Source: Paenibacillus sp. J5C2022 (lineage in GTDB: Bacteria; Bacillota; Bacilli; Paenibacillales; Paenibacillaceae). From it: 64,000 bases of DNA. Position numbers and translations under genes: made by a program. The stretch is taken from NCBI RefSeq assembly GCF_025567625.1, contig NZ_JAOQJC010000007.1, positions 62,001 through 126,000 on the forward strand, given 5' to 3'. This document shows positions 36,167-45,494 of this stretch, in pieces. The stretch's first letter is position 1; every line of letters starts with the position of its first letter. The notes under the pieces are model-generated. The model was given only the letters and a program-made list of their open reading frames with translations, was not told the DNA's origin and did no database searches.

Positions 36167-36253
36167 TTGTTGCAAACACACAGTAAGAAATGGTTAAGCT
36201 CGTTTATTCTGATATGCAGTAGCGGAATTGCAGGCGAGAGGCGTTACCGTTGA
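36167..36253 (+). pseudogene. Detached signal-peptide fragment of the MORN-repeat gene
   Basis: A TTG codon at 36167, ten bases after GGTGGAG, opens a frame whose product looks like a signal peptide: a basic HSKKW stretch, then LSSFILICSSGIA. It stops at 36251-36253. The large MORN frame lies one base out of phase. Skipping one base near 36233 would join SSGIA to ARGVTVENTLL and give a normal secreted protein. This is either a true frameshift or a sequence error. Confidence 0.5.
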
Positions 36254-37778
36254 GAATACGCTCCTGCCGGAGCCCGAACCGCAGCCTATCGCCGTCTTCA
36301 ATGATGCCGAGCAGTTGACGTTCGAGATTGATCCCTATATCGAGAGCGGCACGACAATGGTCCAATTCCGGCCGCTCTTCGAAGCATTCGGACTGGAGCT
36401 CGGCTGGGACGGAGAGACAAGAACGGTCACCGGCACGAAGGAACGGCTGAAGATCGAATTGATCATCGGCAGCAAGACGGCCCGCGTGAATGGCTTGGAG
36501 GTAACGCTGCTGCAAGCTCCGGTGCTGAAGGACGGCAATACGATGATTCCGCTTCGCTTCGTCGGTGAGGCGACAGGCAGAAGAGTGCTGTGGGACGGCG
36601 ATACGCGGACAGTCGGCATTAACCAGACGGTGATTTCCTATAACTTCGGCATGCTGTTCTCGAACGATACCGTATACGAAGGCGACAACGTGGACGGCAA
36701 GCCGGATGGAAAAGGTAAGTACTTCTATAAAGACACTCTGCTGTATGAGGGCGAAGTCGTCAACGGCGTCATTGAAGGCAACGGCATCATGTACGATGCC
36801 GCCAACCCCGATTCCTACTATGAAGGAAAGTTCCGCAACAACCGCTTCCATGGACTTGGAAAGGCCGTCTATGACAACGGCTCGTACCATATCGGCGAAT
36901 ACGCTGACGGCATGCGAAAAGGTGAAGGCAAGCTGTATACAGCCGAAGATCAATTGATTTATGAAGGCATGTTCCAGCACGATGCATTCCACGGGGAAGG
37001 CACGTACCACGGGGAAGGCTTCAAGTACGAAGGAGGCTTCTATCTCGGCTATGCCCATGGCAACGGGCGGGAGTATATAGACGGGGAGCTGACGAATACG
37101 GGCGAATGGTACCATGGCTCCAAAATAGCGGGAGAGACTTATGCAGACGGGAAGCTGTGGTACAAGGGCGACTATCGGAACAACAACCCGCATGGCATGG
37201 GCGCGTTCTACAATGAAGCAGGCGAGCTCACATACCGTGGAAGCGTAACCTTCTTCGAGCAATCGGGTGTAGGCATCCTCTACTACGATGACGGCAGACG
37301 ATACATTGGCGATGTGTTCGAGGGCATGGTGGAAGGTCAGGGCGTCCTGAAGGCTTCAGACGGAACCGTTATCCACGCTGGGCAGTTCTTCGACGGCGAG
37401 ATCGACGAGAATCCCGAGGAGACGTCCAACAGCACCGCTTATACGATAAAGCAGCTGCGGATGTGGGCGGATCATTTTGTTATTGACGGCTTCGAAAACA
37501 ATAATCTGGGACTTACTCCGCAGCAGGCGATGATGTTCATCGAGCTGGGCTCGGAAGAGCATCTGCAGCAGTTCAACGAGCTGTCGCAGGAAGACAAGAT
37601 CGCCTTCATGAACGGTTACGCGCAAGCCCACTGGGGCGATGTGCTGGGTGTCGACGAATGCTTCACCTACGTCGTATTCGGTCAGCATTCTTATGCCTCC
37701 GCAACGCTCAGCTACGAGATGGCTTCCGAGGATGTGGAGCTGGAGTCCGATCCCGAAGGATGGCAGATTTTCGAATAA
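36228..37778 (+). CDS. MORN-repeat protein with copper-amine-oxidase N-terminal-like domain, signal peptide apparently frameshifted
   Basis: 516 residues from TTG 36228, which has no RBS. Residues about 20-130 resemble the copper amine oxidase N-terminal domain, a substrate-independent surface module in Paenibacillus (FEAFGLELGWDGETRTVTG and IPLRFVGEATG). About 150-390 hold roughly ten MORN repeats (for example YEGEVVNGVIEGNGIMYD and YIGDVFEGMVEGQGV). The last 120 residues are unassigned. Both domains are usually exported, yet no signal peptide is in frame; one is found just upstream in another frame (36167-36253). The gene may therefore be a recent pseudogene, or hold a sequencing error. It is convergent with the giant SLH gene. 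Confidence 0.8.
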   Translation: MQARGVTVENTLLPEPEPQPIAVFNDAEQLTFEIDPYIESGTTMVQFRPLFEAFGLELGWDGETRTVTGTKERLKIELIIGSKTARVNGLEVTLLQAPVLKDGNTMIPLRFVGEATGRRVLWDGDTRTVGINQTVISYNFGMLFSNDTVYEGDNVDGKPDGKGKYFYKDTLLYEGEVVNGVIEGNGIMYDAANPDSYYEGKFRNNRFHGLGKAVYDNGSYHIGEYADGMRKGEGKLYTAEDQLIYEGMFQHDAFHGEGTYHGEGFKYEGGFYLGYAHGNGREYIDGELTNTGEWYHGSKIAGETYADGKLWYKGDYRNNNPHGMGAFYNEAGELTYRGSVTFFEQSGVGILYYDDGRRYIGDVFEGMVEGQGVLKASDGTVIHAGQFFDGEIDENPEETSNSTAYTIKQLRMWADHFVIDGFENNNLGLTPQQAMMFIELGSEEHLQQFNELSQEDKIAFMNGYAQAHWGDVLGVDECFTYVVFGQHSYASATLSYEMASEDVELESDPEGWQIFE

Positions 37779-37796
37779 TGACAGCATCCTGTAATG

Positions 37797-37834
37797 GAAG
37801 AAAGAGGGCGGCATCCCGGCCGCCCTCTTTCTTC
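37797..37834. terminator. Bidirectional terminator, 16-bp perfect stem
   Basis: GAAGAAAGAGGGCGGC and its exact complement around a six-base loop; A-rich at one end and T-rich at the other. It ends transcription of the MORN gene and of the convergent giant SLH gene. Confidence 0.9.
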
Positions 37835-37846
37835 GCTTTAACCTCT

Positions 37847-40800
37847 TCACCATATGGACAAGCCGCTGTAACGCATTAGTCTGATCAGCATGACTGCCGC
37901 TTCAGCACGGCTGGCATAGTCAGCAGGCTGGTAGTTGCCTTGCTCGTCCCCCCGGACAATACCGGCGGCAGCGGCAAGCTGAACGGCCTCTTCTGCCCAA
38001 TCTGCTATGTCATCCTGATCGTTGAATGACTGGTCCGTGTTTTCCAGAGCAATATTTAAGTAACGCAATGTTCGAACAATCATAATAGCCATTTCCTGAC
38101 GGGTAACGACCGCATTCGGACGGAACGTTCCATCCTGATACCCCGTAACGATTCCTGCATTCGTCGCTCCGGTTACAGCCTTCTCATACCATCGTCCGTT
38201 CACATCGCTGAATGGCGATTCTGCTTCTTCAGCTTCCAGTCCTAATATCCTGGACAGCAGAGAAGTGAATTCCGCTCGAGTAATTGAACTTTCCGGATCA
38301 AATCTGGAATCGCTCCGCCCCTCAATAATGAGCATAGAAGCTAATAGTTCCACATCATGGCGGGACCAATGATCCGCGAGATCAGGAAATGCTACAGGAC
38401 GATTTAAGATCATATAAGTTCCAGCTGAATGGCCACTGGATTGAACGTACCATTTGTGCTGTTGCTCATCATACTGGAAGTTGGAAGATATAAACTTCAA
38501 TTCCTGAGCAATCTCATCCCATTGAGCCAATATGGAGCCTTCCACAGGCTTCTCTCCGCTTACCGTTACCGACAGGCTGAGCATCTCCTCCGCATCCAGT
38601 CCCCCTTCTTCACCTAGCATATCGCGATACTGGACAGTAAAGGTTACAGGACTAATCACCGTTCTAGCCCCAAGCCGCTTTGCGATCTGTTGAACTTTAG
38701 CATGAACCGCCTTGTCCGACTCGCCAATCTTCAAGGTGATCGTCTCCATATCGGCCGTTGTTTTGTCCGCGAACGCCTTCTTTACATTTGCGAACGAAAG
38801 CAGCACACTACCACGATTATTTCGAACCTCCAGAGCAAAGTCCTTATTCATGGCTAATGTATCATTTAGAACTTTTCTACTAATATTCACCTGCGTTTCG
38901 CTATCCGTATCCACATGTATGACCTTATGTCCGGAACGGGCTTGCTCCGGCGCGATCGCATAAGACGTACTCCCAGCATCTGACACGATTCGAATAACAG
39001 AAAGCTCGTGCCAAGGGATATGAACGCTGCCGATTGTCTGTACAGAGATGAACATGCTGCTCTCCTCACTGACATTGCCGGCCGCATCTGTTGCCGTTGC
39101 GAACAGTTCAACTTTGCCAAGAGGCACATCAACCAACTCAATGGACCACGTTCCGTCAGCCGCTGTCGTAGCGACGCCTTGAATATGAAGATCAACGGCT
39201 GTAACGGTGACCTCGCTTCCCGCTTCTGCAGTACCGTTAATCATTGGATTGCGGGTGAAGAACGCTTCTCCATCCGTTATCGTAAATACGGGAGCATCTG
39301 GCGCTTTCGTATCCACATGTATACCGCTCAGATCAACAGACGGCAATGACAGCATAAGGGCATTGCCTGCCGCATCCGCTATAGCTCCGCCGTTCAGCTT
39401 CATAGTTGTTCCCCACTCTATGCCGTCCTCATCGTTCACACCTTCGGCAATTGTGTAGACAAACGTCAGCTTGTCAGTTGGCATTGCACTCGATCCTGCG
39501 TATTCAGCTTGAACCGTTGTCCCTCCGATAATAAGCTCTATCGATGGTGTACCACCAATATTATGGACAACTACAGGTTCGCTAACTGTAATATGGAACT
39601 CCAGCTTTTCTCCAGCCTTATAGATGCCTTCCAAAGGAATATCCGCTTCCACTGCGTTAGGTGCCGTCGCATCCACTATAATGCCGCTTATGTCCGGCAG
39701 CGCCGTGAAGCTTATATCCGCCGCATTGCCCGCCGCATCCTTAATCGTTGCTCCGTTCAGCTCCAGCGGCGCGATCCCTGCGAATGCTATGCCGTCGCCG
39801 TCCAGATCGCCGGACTGCACCTCGTACGCGAACACCAATTCAGTAGGGCTGGATGCAGTCCCATCATATTGCGCTTCCTTCGCAATGCCTCCCATATCAA
39901 GCTGCAAGAGGGGCTTGCCGCCTGTCGTATTCACGGCTGCCGGCTCGCTGACCGTGACACGGAAGGTAAGTACATCACCTGCTACATACGTGCCATCTGC
40001 TGGCACTGTCATTCCCGTCATCGCCGGAATCGTGCTGTCCACGACGACTTCGGACGTATCCCCAATGCCGGACAGCGTCAACGCAGCCGCATTGCCGCTG
40101 GCATCCTTCACCGTTCCGCCGTTCAGCTCAATGGCTGCTGCCCCGCTTAGATCCACAGATTCCCCGTTCCCATCATTCACAGCAACGGTGTACAGAAACT
40201 TCAGCGCATTGGTGCCGCTGCCGGAATCGTAGGATGCCCGGTAGCCGGTACCGCCGATCCGGAATGCAATGAACGGCGTGCCGTTCACCGCATCCACTTC
40301 TACCGCTTCGCTATAAGTGACGGTGATCGCCAGTTCGTCCCCCGTCCGGTATACGCCGTCTATCAGTGCAACCGACTGCACCACTGGCACAACGGTATCC
40401 ACCAGCACGTCCGTCAGATGCAGCGGCGCCGGCACGGCATGGGAAGCCTCGTTGCCTGCGGCATCCTTCACTTCCGCCGTACCCGGCAGCACCGCCGCGG
40501 CCAACTCGATGCCGTCGGCATCCTCCAGATTCGCCTCCAGCGTATACGTGAAGACAAGCGCCGAGCTTCCTGTTCCCGAAGCATACGCTGCTTCAACCGA
40601 CCGGCTGCCTATCGTCAGCGGCAGCTTTGGCATGCCGCCCGTTACGATAACCGCTTCATCGTAGTTCACCGTCAAGCGCAGTGTAGCCCCAGTCAAGTAG
40701 GTGCCTGGCGTGATTGCCACGCTTGTGATGGCCGGTGCCGTCGCATCCACTATAATGCCGCTTATGTCCGGCAGCGCCGTGAAGCTTATATCCGCCGCAT

Positions 40801-43800
40801 TGCCCGCCGCATCCTTAATCGTTGCTCCGTTCAGCTCCAGCGGCGCGATCCCTGCGAATGCTATGCCGTCGCCGTCCAGATCGCCGGACTGCACCGTGTA
40901 GCGATAGATAAGTTCTTGGCTGTTCGAACCTTGTACATAGTCGGCATACTTCCTGTCATCACCTATTTGCAGTGCCAATCTCGATGTTCCCGCACCCGCC
41001 ACATGCACTGGTTCTTGGAAGCTGACCTTGAAGTCAAGCTCAGCGCCTGCTGAATAGGTTCCGTTGACGACAATAGTCATGATCCCCGTTATAGAAGGAA
41101 CTACACTATCCACTTTAATCCCTGAAGTGTCCAAGCTGCCCGGAAGCGCCAGATTGGCCGCATTGCCTGCCGCATCCTTAATCGTTGCGCCATTCAGCTC
41201 AAGCCCTGTCATTTCAATTCCGTCCGCATCCATCTGCCCACTTGGGACGGTCAGCTTGAAGCTTGCTGATGATCCGCTATGCGTATCAAACGGCGCTTCA
41301 ATACTGGAGCTTCCGATCCGAAGCTTCAGCACAGGCGATCCCGTAACCTCGATGGTCTCATCGAATTGCGCCTGGAAGATCCATTCATCGCCTTCCTTAT
41401 ACCATGCTGCAGCAGGAACGGCGACCGTTGTTATAACAGGTCTCTTCGCATCGATCTGAACGCCTCCGAGCGCAGGCACTCCAGCTAATGCGAGTCCAAC
41501 CGGCACCCCGTTATCGCTTAACATCGTACCGCCATTCAGATCTAATCCCGTTAATCCAATCCCGTTGGAATCCTGCATTCCCTCTTCAATCGTATAGGCA
41601 AACCGGAGTACGGCGGTGCCGCTGCCGCCGCTATATAGCGCTTGCTTCGGCTCCCCTCCAATGTCAAGCATCAAGGCCGGCTTGCCGCCTGTCTCGTTGA
41701 CTGACACATTGCCATCATATAGCACTTCGAAGGCAAGAGTGTCCCCCGCTTTGTACACAGCATTGGCAGGCACGGACAGCGATTGCACATGAGGAATGGT
41801 ATGAATCTGCACCGGTACGGCAGCCTCGTTGTTGCTTGTCGCCTTTTCTCCGCCGCCAGATACCTGTGCTGTCAGATTGACCGGGCTCGTCGCATTGGCC
41901 GCAACGTCAACAGTGACAGTCAGCGTAGAAGTCGCACCCGCCGCCAGCGGAACAGAGCGCGTGCAAGCGCCTGTCAAGCCGACGCATGACCAGCCATCGG
42001 ACGTATCAATACCAGTGACCGTTAAGCCGCTATGCGCCCCGCGCATCAATGTTACTGCTTCATTGGTGTCCACAATTCCATTGTTCGCTACTTGTATCTC
42101 ATATTGCGCCCCTGTCTGCGTCTGATAGAAGCTGCCGATCGGTGTAATGTCCACTGTCAGATCCGGATAAGCGACAACCTCCAGCTCCAAGGTCGAGCTC
42201 AAGGAATGAGGGACGCCGTCTATCGTTCTTGTCGCCGTTAACGTATACGATACATGCCCGGCTCTACCTGTCGCAGGTGTCACCTTCAATGTGCGATTCG
42301 TCCCTATCTCTTCGAGCGGCAAGTCGCTCGCAATAAGACCGCTTGGATTCTCGCTGCTCCTCATGGCTGACAAGTCCGTCGCATCTCTCATATTCAACAA
42401 TTGCGAGAAGGCGTTATTAGCCGTGACTTCGAAGCTCCACCCTTCGAATGAACCGGCAGCAGCGGCGTCATCCACTAGACGCGGAAATCCTCGCTGATCG
42501 TACTCTGAATCTGTCGTCACTGGACCTCCAACGCTCCTTGCCGCACTGTCCGCCGCAAGTGCATGAGTAGGGGTGTACCCCCCATTATCCGCCAGCGGAA
42601 GCAGTCCGGCATTGCCCACGATGATATTATGCCCCGACTCCATATCTCCGTTGAACACCCCTGCCGCCATCGTCAGCACATTGTATTGACTGCTTGCAGC
42701 GTCAAGCTGCGGCACATTGCCGGCGCCAAGTCCGATATCCGCCCGGTCCGGCCAAGACGGGGCCGTATTTCCGGATATAATCGAACTGGTTAATACCGCA
42801 GAGCCGGCAGCAAGCAATATACCGCCCCCGGGCTTTAACTGACTATTATTATTCGTCATCGTTATATGGCTCAAGCGCGGACTAACGGCACTCTGCGGAA
42901 CAGGATTGGCAGCGATCAGCATACCGCCGCCTCCATCTCTGGCTTGGTTGCCGCTGAACGTACTGTTCACGATAACCGTATCTGCAGCATATACAGCAGC
43001 GCCTCCGCCGACCCCCATGCCTCCGCCGAGCGTTCCCCTTGCCTCATTGCCGATGAATGAGCTGTTTTTAATTTCATGCTTTCCAGTACCGGCATCAGGC
43101 ATTGCAGCCATGCCTCCACCCGCCCATCGATCCGCTACATTATTCTGGAAGTTAGTAGAATCAATCGTTAGAGCGATATCGCCGTCAACGAATAAACCGC
43201 CTCCGTTAACAGCGGCAAAGTTGTCTTCTATTACCGCACGGTCCAATACAAGCTTGCCGCCGGACGGTCCGGATACATACAAACCGCCTCCGGAGCCGTC
43301 ATTCCCCGTCCTATTGTTACTCACTACGACATCTCGTAGCGTTAAAGTTCCGTCACCCGTATCCGCGAATATGCCTGCTCCGCCGAAAGCCATCCCGTCA
43401 GGAGCTTGTCCGTTCATAATCGACAACGCTTCCATATGGACATCCCCGAATGAATCCGATGCATGCTCGTTAATCACGACGGCACGATCGCCATTGCCAA
43501 TAAGCCTCGTCCCTCCGGCGCCGCTGCCGGAACCGATCAGGCTAACGGCCGCTTCCACTTGCAACGGTCCACCGGACAGTTCATAATCGCAAGCCCCCAG
43601 ATGAATCGTATCCACAGCTGCTGATGCATTGCTCGCTGTAATGGCCGCCCGCAATTCGTTCACGCGATCCGGGCCGCACCCTACCGTTCCCGCCTCTGCC
43701 GTCGTCGCGATTCCCGACATCGCCAGCAGAGCAATGGCCAACAATAAGCTTGCACGCGCAACCACACCACGAGCTGATCCTCTCCTGCCTTTTTGCAATC

Positions 43801-43804
43801 CCAT
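37847..43804 (-). CDS. Giant SLH-anchored surface protein with beta-helix and Ig-like repeats
   Basis: 1985 residues from ATG 43804 (GAAGGAG upstream; a GTG seven codons earlier is less likely). A signal peptide ends near TTAEA (about 38). A right-handed beta-helix of polymorphic-outer-membrane/choice-of-anchor type spans about 40-450, with GGGLYVSG- and GGGMLIAAN-like turns. An Ig-like/CARDB region (about 460-680) and at least seven Ig-like repeats of about 118 residues follow (each with a YxxGDxLxFxV strand, a DGIxxxGLxLNGATIKDAAGN-like segment and a DTxxPxI link). A bacterial Ig unit and three SLH domains (about 1810-1980) end the protein. Adhesion or scaffold roles are likely. It is the last gene of the tail-collar operon. 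Confidence 0.9.
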   Translation of the reverse strand: MGLQKGRRGSARGVVARASLLLAIALLAMSGIATTAEAGTVGCGPDRVNELRAAITASNASAAVDTIHLGACDYELSGGPLQVEAAVSLIGSGSGAGGTRLIGNGDRAVVINEHASDSFGDVHMEALSIMNGQAPDGMAFGGAGIFADTGDGTLTLRDVVVSNNRTGNDGSGGGLYVSGPSGGKLVLDRAVIEDNFAAVNGGGLFVDGDIALTIDSTNFQNNVADRWAGGGMAAMPDAGTGKHEIKNSSFIGNEARGTLGGGMGVGGGAAVYAADTVIVNSTFSGNQARDGGGGMLIAANPVPQSAVSPRLSHITMTNNNSQLKPGGGILLAAGSAVLTSSIISGNTAPSWPDRADIGLGAGNVPQLDAASSQYNVLTMAAGVFNGDMESGHNIIVGNAGLLPLADNGGYTPTHALAADSAARSVGGPVTTDSEYDQRGFPRLVDDAAAAGSFEGWSFEVTANNAFSQLLNMRDATDLSAMRSSENPSGLIASDLPLEEIGTNRTLKVTPATGRAGHVSYTLTATRTIDGVPHSLSSTLELEVVAYPDLTVDITPIGSFYQTQTGAQYEIQVANNGIVDTNEAVTLMRGAHSGLTVTGIDTSDGWSCVGLTGACTRSVPLAAGATSTLTVTVDVAANATSPVNLTAQVSGGGEKATSNNEAAVPVQIHTIPHVQSLSVPANAVYKAGDTLAFEVLYDGNVSVNETGGKPALMLDIGGEPKQALYSGGSGTAVLRFAYTIEEGMQDSNGIGLTGLDLNGGTMLSDNGVPVGLALAGVPALGGVQIDAKRPVITTVAVPAAAWYKEGDEWIFQAQFDETIEVTGSPVLKLRIGSSSIEAPFDTHSGSSASFKLTVPSGQMDADGIEMTGLELNGATIKDAAGNAANLALPGSLDTSGIKVDSVVPSITGIMTIVVNGTYSAGAELDFKVSFQEPVHVAGAGTSRLALQIGDDRKYADYVQGSNSQELIYRYTVQSGDLDGDGIAFAGIAPLELNGATIKDAAGNAADISFTALPDISGIIVDATAPAITSVAITPGTYLTGATLRLTVNYDEAVIVTGGMPKLPLTIGSRSVEAAYASGTGSSALVFTYTLEANLEDADGIELAAAVLPGTAEVKDAAGNEASHAVPAPLHLTDVLVDTVVPVVQSVALIDGVYRTGDELAITVTYSEAVEVDAVNGTPFIAFRIGGTGYRASYDSGSGTNALKFLYTVAVNDGNGESVDLSGAAAIELNGGTVKDASGNAAALTLSGIGDTSEVVVDSTIPAMTGMTVPADGTYVAGDVLTFRVTVSEPAAVNTTGGKPLLQLDMGGIAKEAQYDGTASSPTELVFAYEVQSGDLDGDGIAFAGIAPLELNGATIKDAAGNAADISFTALPDISGIIVDATAPNAVEADIPLEGIYKAGEKLEFHITVSEPVVVHNIGGTPSIELIIGGTTVQAEYAGSSAMPTDKLTFVYTIAEGVNDEDGIEWGTTMKLNGGAIADAAGNALMLSLPSVDLSGIHVDTKAPDAPVFTITDGEAFFTRNPMINGTAEAGSEVTVTAVDLHIQGVATTAADGTWSIELVDVPLGKVELFATATDAAGNVSEESSMFISVQTIGSVHIPWHELSVIRIVSDAGSTSYAIAPEQARSGHKVIHVDTDSETQVNISRKVLNDTLAMNKDFALEVRNNRGSVLLSFANVKKAFADKTTADMETITLKIGESDKAVHAKVQQIAKRLGARTVISPVTFTVQYRDMLGEEGGLDAEEMLSLSVTVSGEKPVEGSILAQWDEIAQELKFISSNFQYDEQQHKWYVQSSGHSAGTYMILNRPVAFPDLADHWSRHDVELLASMLIIEGRSDSRFDPESSITRAEFTSLLSRILGLEAEEAESPFSDVNGRWYEKAVTGATNAGIVTGYQDGTFRPNAVVTRQEMAIMIVRTLRYLNIALENTDQSFNDQDDIADWAEEAVQLAAAAGIVRGDEQGNYQPADYASRAEAAVMLIRLMRYSGLSIW
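39660..39821. repeat. 162-bp exact direct repeat, copy 1
   Basis: Identical at every base by eye to 40734-40895, 1074 bases (358 codons) away in the same frame. It encodes the end of one Ig-like repeat and the link to the next. Exact DNA identity among otherwise diverged repeats suggests recent gene conversion or duplication. Confidence 0.9.
40734..40895. repeat. 162-bp exact direct repeat, copy 2
   Basis: Second copy of the repeat at 39660-39821. Assembly of this stretch from short reads would be error-prone. Confidence 0.9.
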
Positions 43805-43836
43805 CTCCTCGTCTCCTTCTTCCACGTTGGTTCCCC

Positions 43837-44364
43837 TTACGATCGGCTAGGATACACCCCGTACAAAGCAATGACAAAATTGATTCCCAAATAAGGGCTC
43901 ATATTGGAGTGCGCTTGTCCACCGCCGGCTGTCGACAAGACATCGCGATGCATCAGTTCTCCGACTGCCGGCGCAGCATAAAGCTCGCCCCCTCTTCTCC
44001 CCGAGGTCTCGCTCGGGAGTGCATTTAACGGATTTCCTTGCGGGACAACCGCGGACCCATGCTTTAATTGATGGGCATGCTGAGGGATTTGCGCCTCTGT
44101 TAATGTAACCGTTGAAGCTCCCCCTTGCTCACCTAAGCCTCTTAGTGTTAAGCCCGGCCCCTGTTCAGGATGCATAGGAACTCTTCCCTGAAGGTTCGGC
44201 AGAGCGAAAGTCGATCGACCGTCACCGCCATACGTAATGCCAAGCAAGGAGAACAATGCTGTGTTCTGAGAAATGGGCAACAGTTGTCCATTGCAAAATG
44301 CCCAGCCCCGCGGAGCGAAGTTGCCGCCGAACATCATAATCGTTCCGATAAATGGTTCAATCAT
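43837..44364 (-). CDS. Tail-collar-domain protein (microcystin-dependent-protein-like), copy 1
   Basis: 175 residues. The tail-collar fold (PF07484-like) is seen from the N-terminus: GTIMMFGGNFAPRGWAFCNG, then LFSLLGITYGGDGRSTFALP, then an H-rich loop QIPQHAHQL and a C-terminal VIALYGVYPSRS. It has no signal peptide. RBS GGAGGA. Such proteins resemble phage T4 short-tail-fibre collars, but in many bacteria they occur in sets of two or three outside prophages and are annotated Mdp; their cellular role is poorly known. It is the fourth gene of a five-gene operon that ends with the giant SLH protein. Confidence 0.88.
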   Translation of the reverse strand: MIEPFIGTIMMFGGNFAPRGWAFCNGQLLPISQNTALFSLLGITYGGDGRSTFALPNLQGRVPMHPEQGPGLTLRGLGEQGGASTVTLTEAQIPQHAHQLKHGSAVVPQGNPLNALPSETSGRRGGELYAAPAVGELMHRDVLSTAGGGQAHSNMSPYLGINFVIALYGVYPSRS

Positions 44365-44395
44365 ATGTAAATATCCTCCGTTCTCTTATCCTCAG

Positions 44396-44923
44396 TTAAT
44401 TGCTGGACGGGAATACTCCCTGCAGAGCAATAACAAAGTTTATAACCAAATAAGGCTGCCTGTTCTCATGCGGCTGTCCTCCGCCAACAGCTGCCACTGC
44501 CGAGACGCTCATCGTACGATCCACACCGCCAGCGCCGCCTCCCCAGCTATGGTAGTTGCTGACCGCTGTTGCGCCATAGACAGCGCCGACCGGCGATCGA
44601 AGCGACGCTGCTGCGCTGGTTGTTTTCAATCCATGGGTATGGGGAGGCAGCTCTGCCCCAGAAAGCGTGTGTGTCTCCGAGCCGCTTCTCTGCCCTGGGG
44701 AATATTGACCGCCGTAATTCGACGATCCAACATGCAATGGAGACCTGCCTCTTAAATCCGGCAGGGCAAAAGTCGTACGTCCATCCCCGCCGTACGTCGT
44801 TCCAAGCAGACTGAACAGGGCTTGATTCTGATTGATAGGCAGTAGTTGGCCGTCGCACTGCGCCCAGCCCCGCGGCGCAAAATTAAAGGAAACCATGCGA
44901 ATTTCTCCTAATTGCGCTTCCAT
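44396..44923 (-). CDS. Tail-collar-domain protein (microcystin-dependent-protein-like), copy 2
   Basis: 175 residues, clearly paralogous to copies 1 and 3. Motifs: GEIRMVSFNFAPRGWAQCDG, LFSLLGTTYGGDGRTTFALP, LPPHTHGL and a C-terminal VIALQGVFPSSN. It lacks a signal peptide. RBS GGAGGAG. It sits 46 bases from the preceding gene and 31 from the next, so it is co-transcribed. It has diverged in the variable middle region, which in tail collars is where partners or ligands bind. Confidence 0.88.
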   Translation of the reverse strand: MEAQLGEIRMVSFNFAPRGWAQCDGQLLPINQNQALFSLLGTTYGGDGRTTFALPDLRGRSPLHVGSSNYGGQYSPGQRSGSETHTLSGAELPPHTHGLKTTSAAASLRSPVGAVYGATAVSNYHSWGGGAGGVDRTMSVSAVAAVGGGQPHENRQPYLVINFVIALQGVFPSSN

Positions 44924-44969
44924 TATATCTCCTCCATGTAATAAACTCTTTTAATCTTCCAGCCTCTAT

Positions 44970-45494
44970 TTAACTCCTTGAAGGGTAAATGCCAAATAAC
45001 GAAATAATAAAATGAACGCATACAAACGGCATCATGTTGTTATGGGGCTGACTGCCCCCGGTACCTAGCAGAGCTGTGCTGTCCATATCGCCAATCGGAG
45101 CACTTCCGGCTTCACTGTAAGAGGCCAATGCCGAGAGGGCCGGCACTGCGTCGACAGGATTGCTCGTATTGCCTTGCTCGCCTCGCGCCCGCATGCTGTG
45201 ACTGTGCGGAGGAACCTGATTGACGGTTAGTGTAACGCTCTCCGCTCCGCCTTTCGCTCCTAAGTGGTATGTTGACAATCCAGGTCCCGTCCCTTGATGA
45301 ATGGGAATCCGTCCGCGCAAATCCGGCAAGCCGAATGTCGTTATCCCGTCGCCTCCGTACGTTGTTCCGATCAGACTGTATAAGGTGTCATGTTCCGAGA
45401 TAGCCAAGAGTCGACCATCACAAAACGCCCAGCCACTCGGCGCAAAGTTGCCTGCAAACATTTGAATTTCACCAACTAACGGATTACTTGACAC
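44970..45494 (-). CDS. Tail-collar-domain protein (microcystin-dependent-protein-like), copy 3
   Basis: 174 residues from GTG 45494, seven bases after GAGGAGG; this start gives a protein aligned end to end with the other two copies, whereas a longer frame would add 30 unrelated residues. Motifs: GEIQMFAGNFAPSGWAFCDG, YSLIGTTYGGDGITTFGLP, VPPHSHSM and a C-terminal ISLFGIYPSRS. Its start overlaps the end of the DUF6916 gene by 19 bases, which suggests translational coupling. It is the second gene of the operon. Confidence 0.88.
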   Translation of the reverse strand: MSSNPLVGEIQMFAGNFAPSGWAFCDGRLLAISEHDTLYSLIGTTYGGDGITTFGLPDLRGRIPIHQGTGPGLSTYHLGAKGGAESVTLTVNQVPPHSHSMRARGEQGNTSNPVDAVPALSALASYSEAGSAPIGDMDSTALLGTGGSQPHNNMMPFVCVHFIISLFGIYPSRS

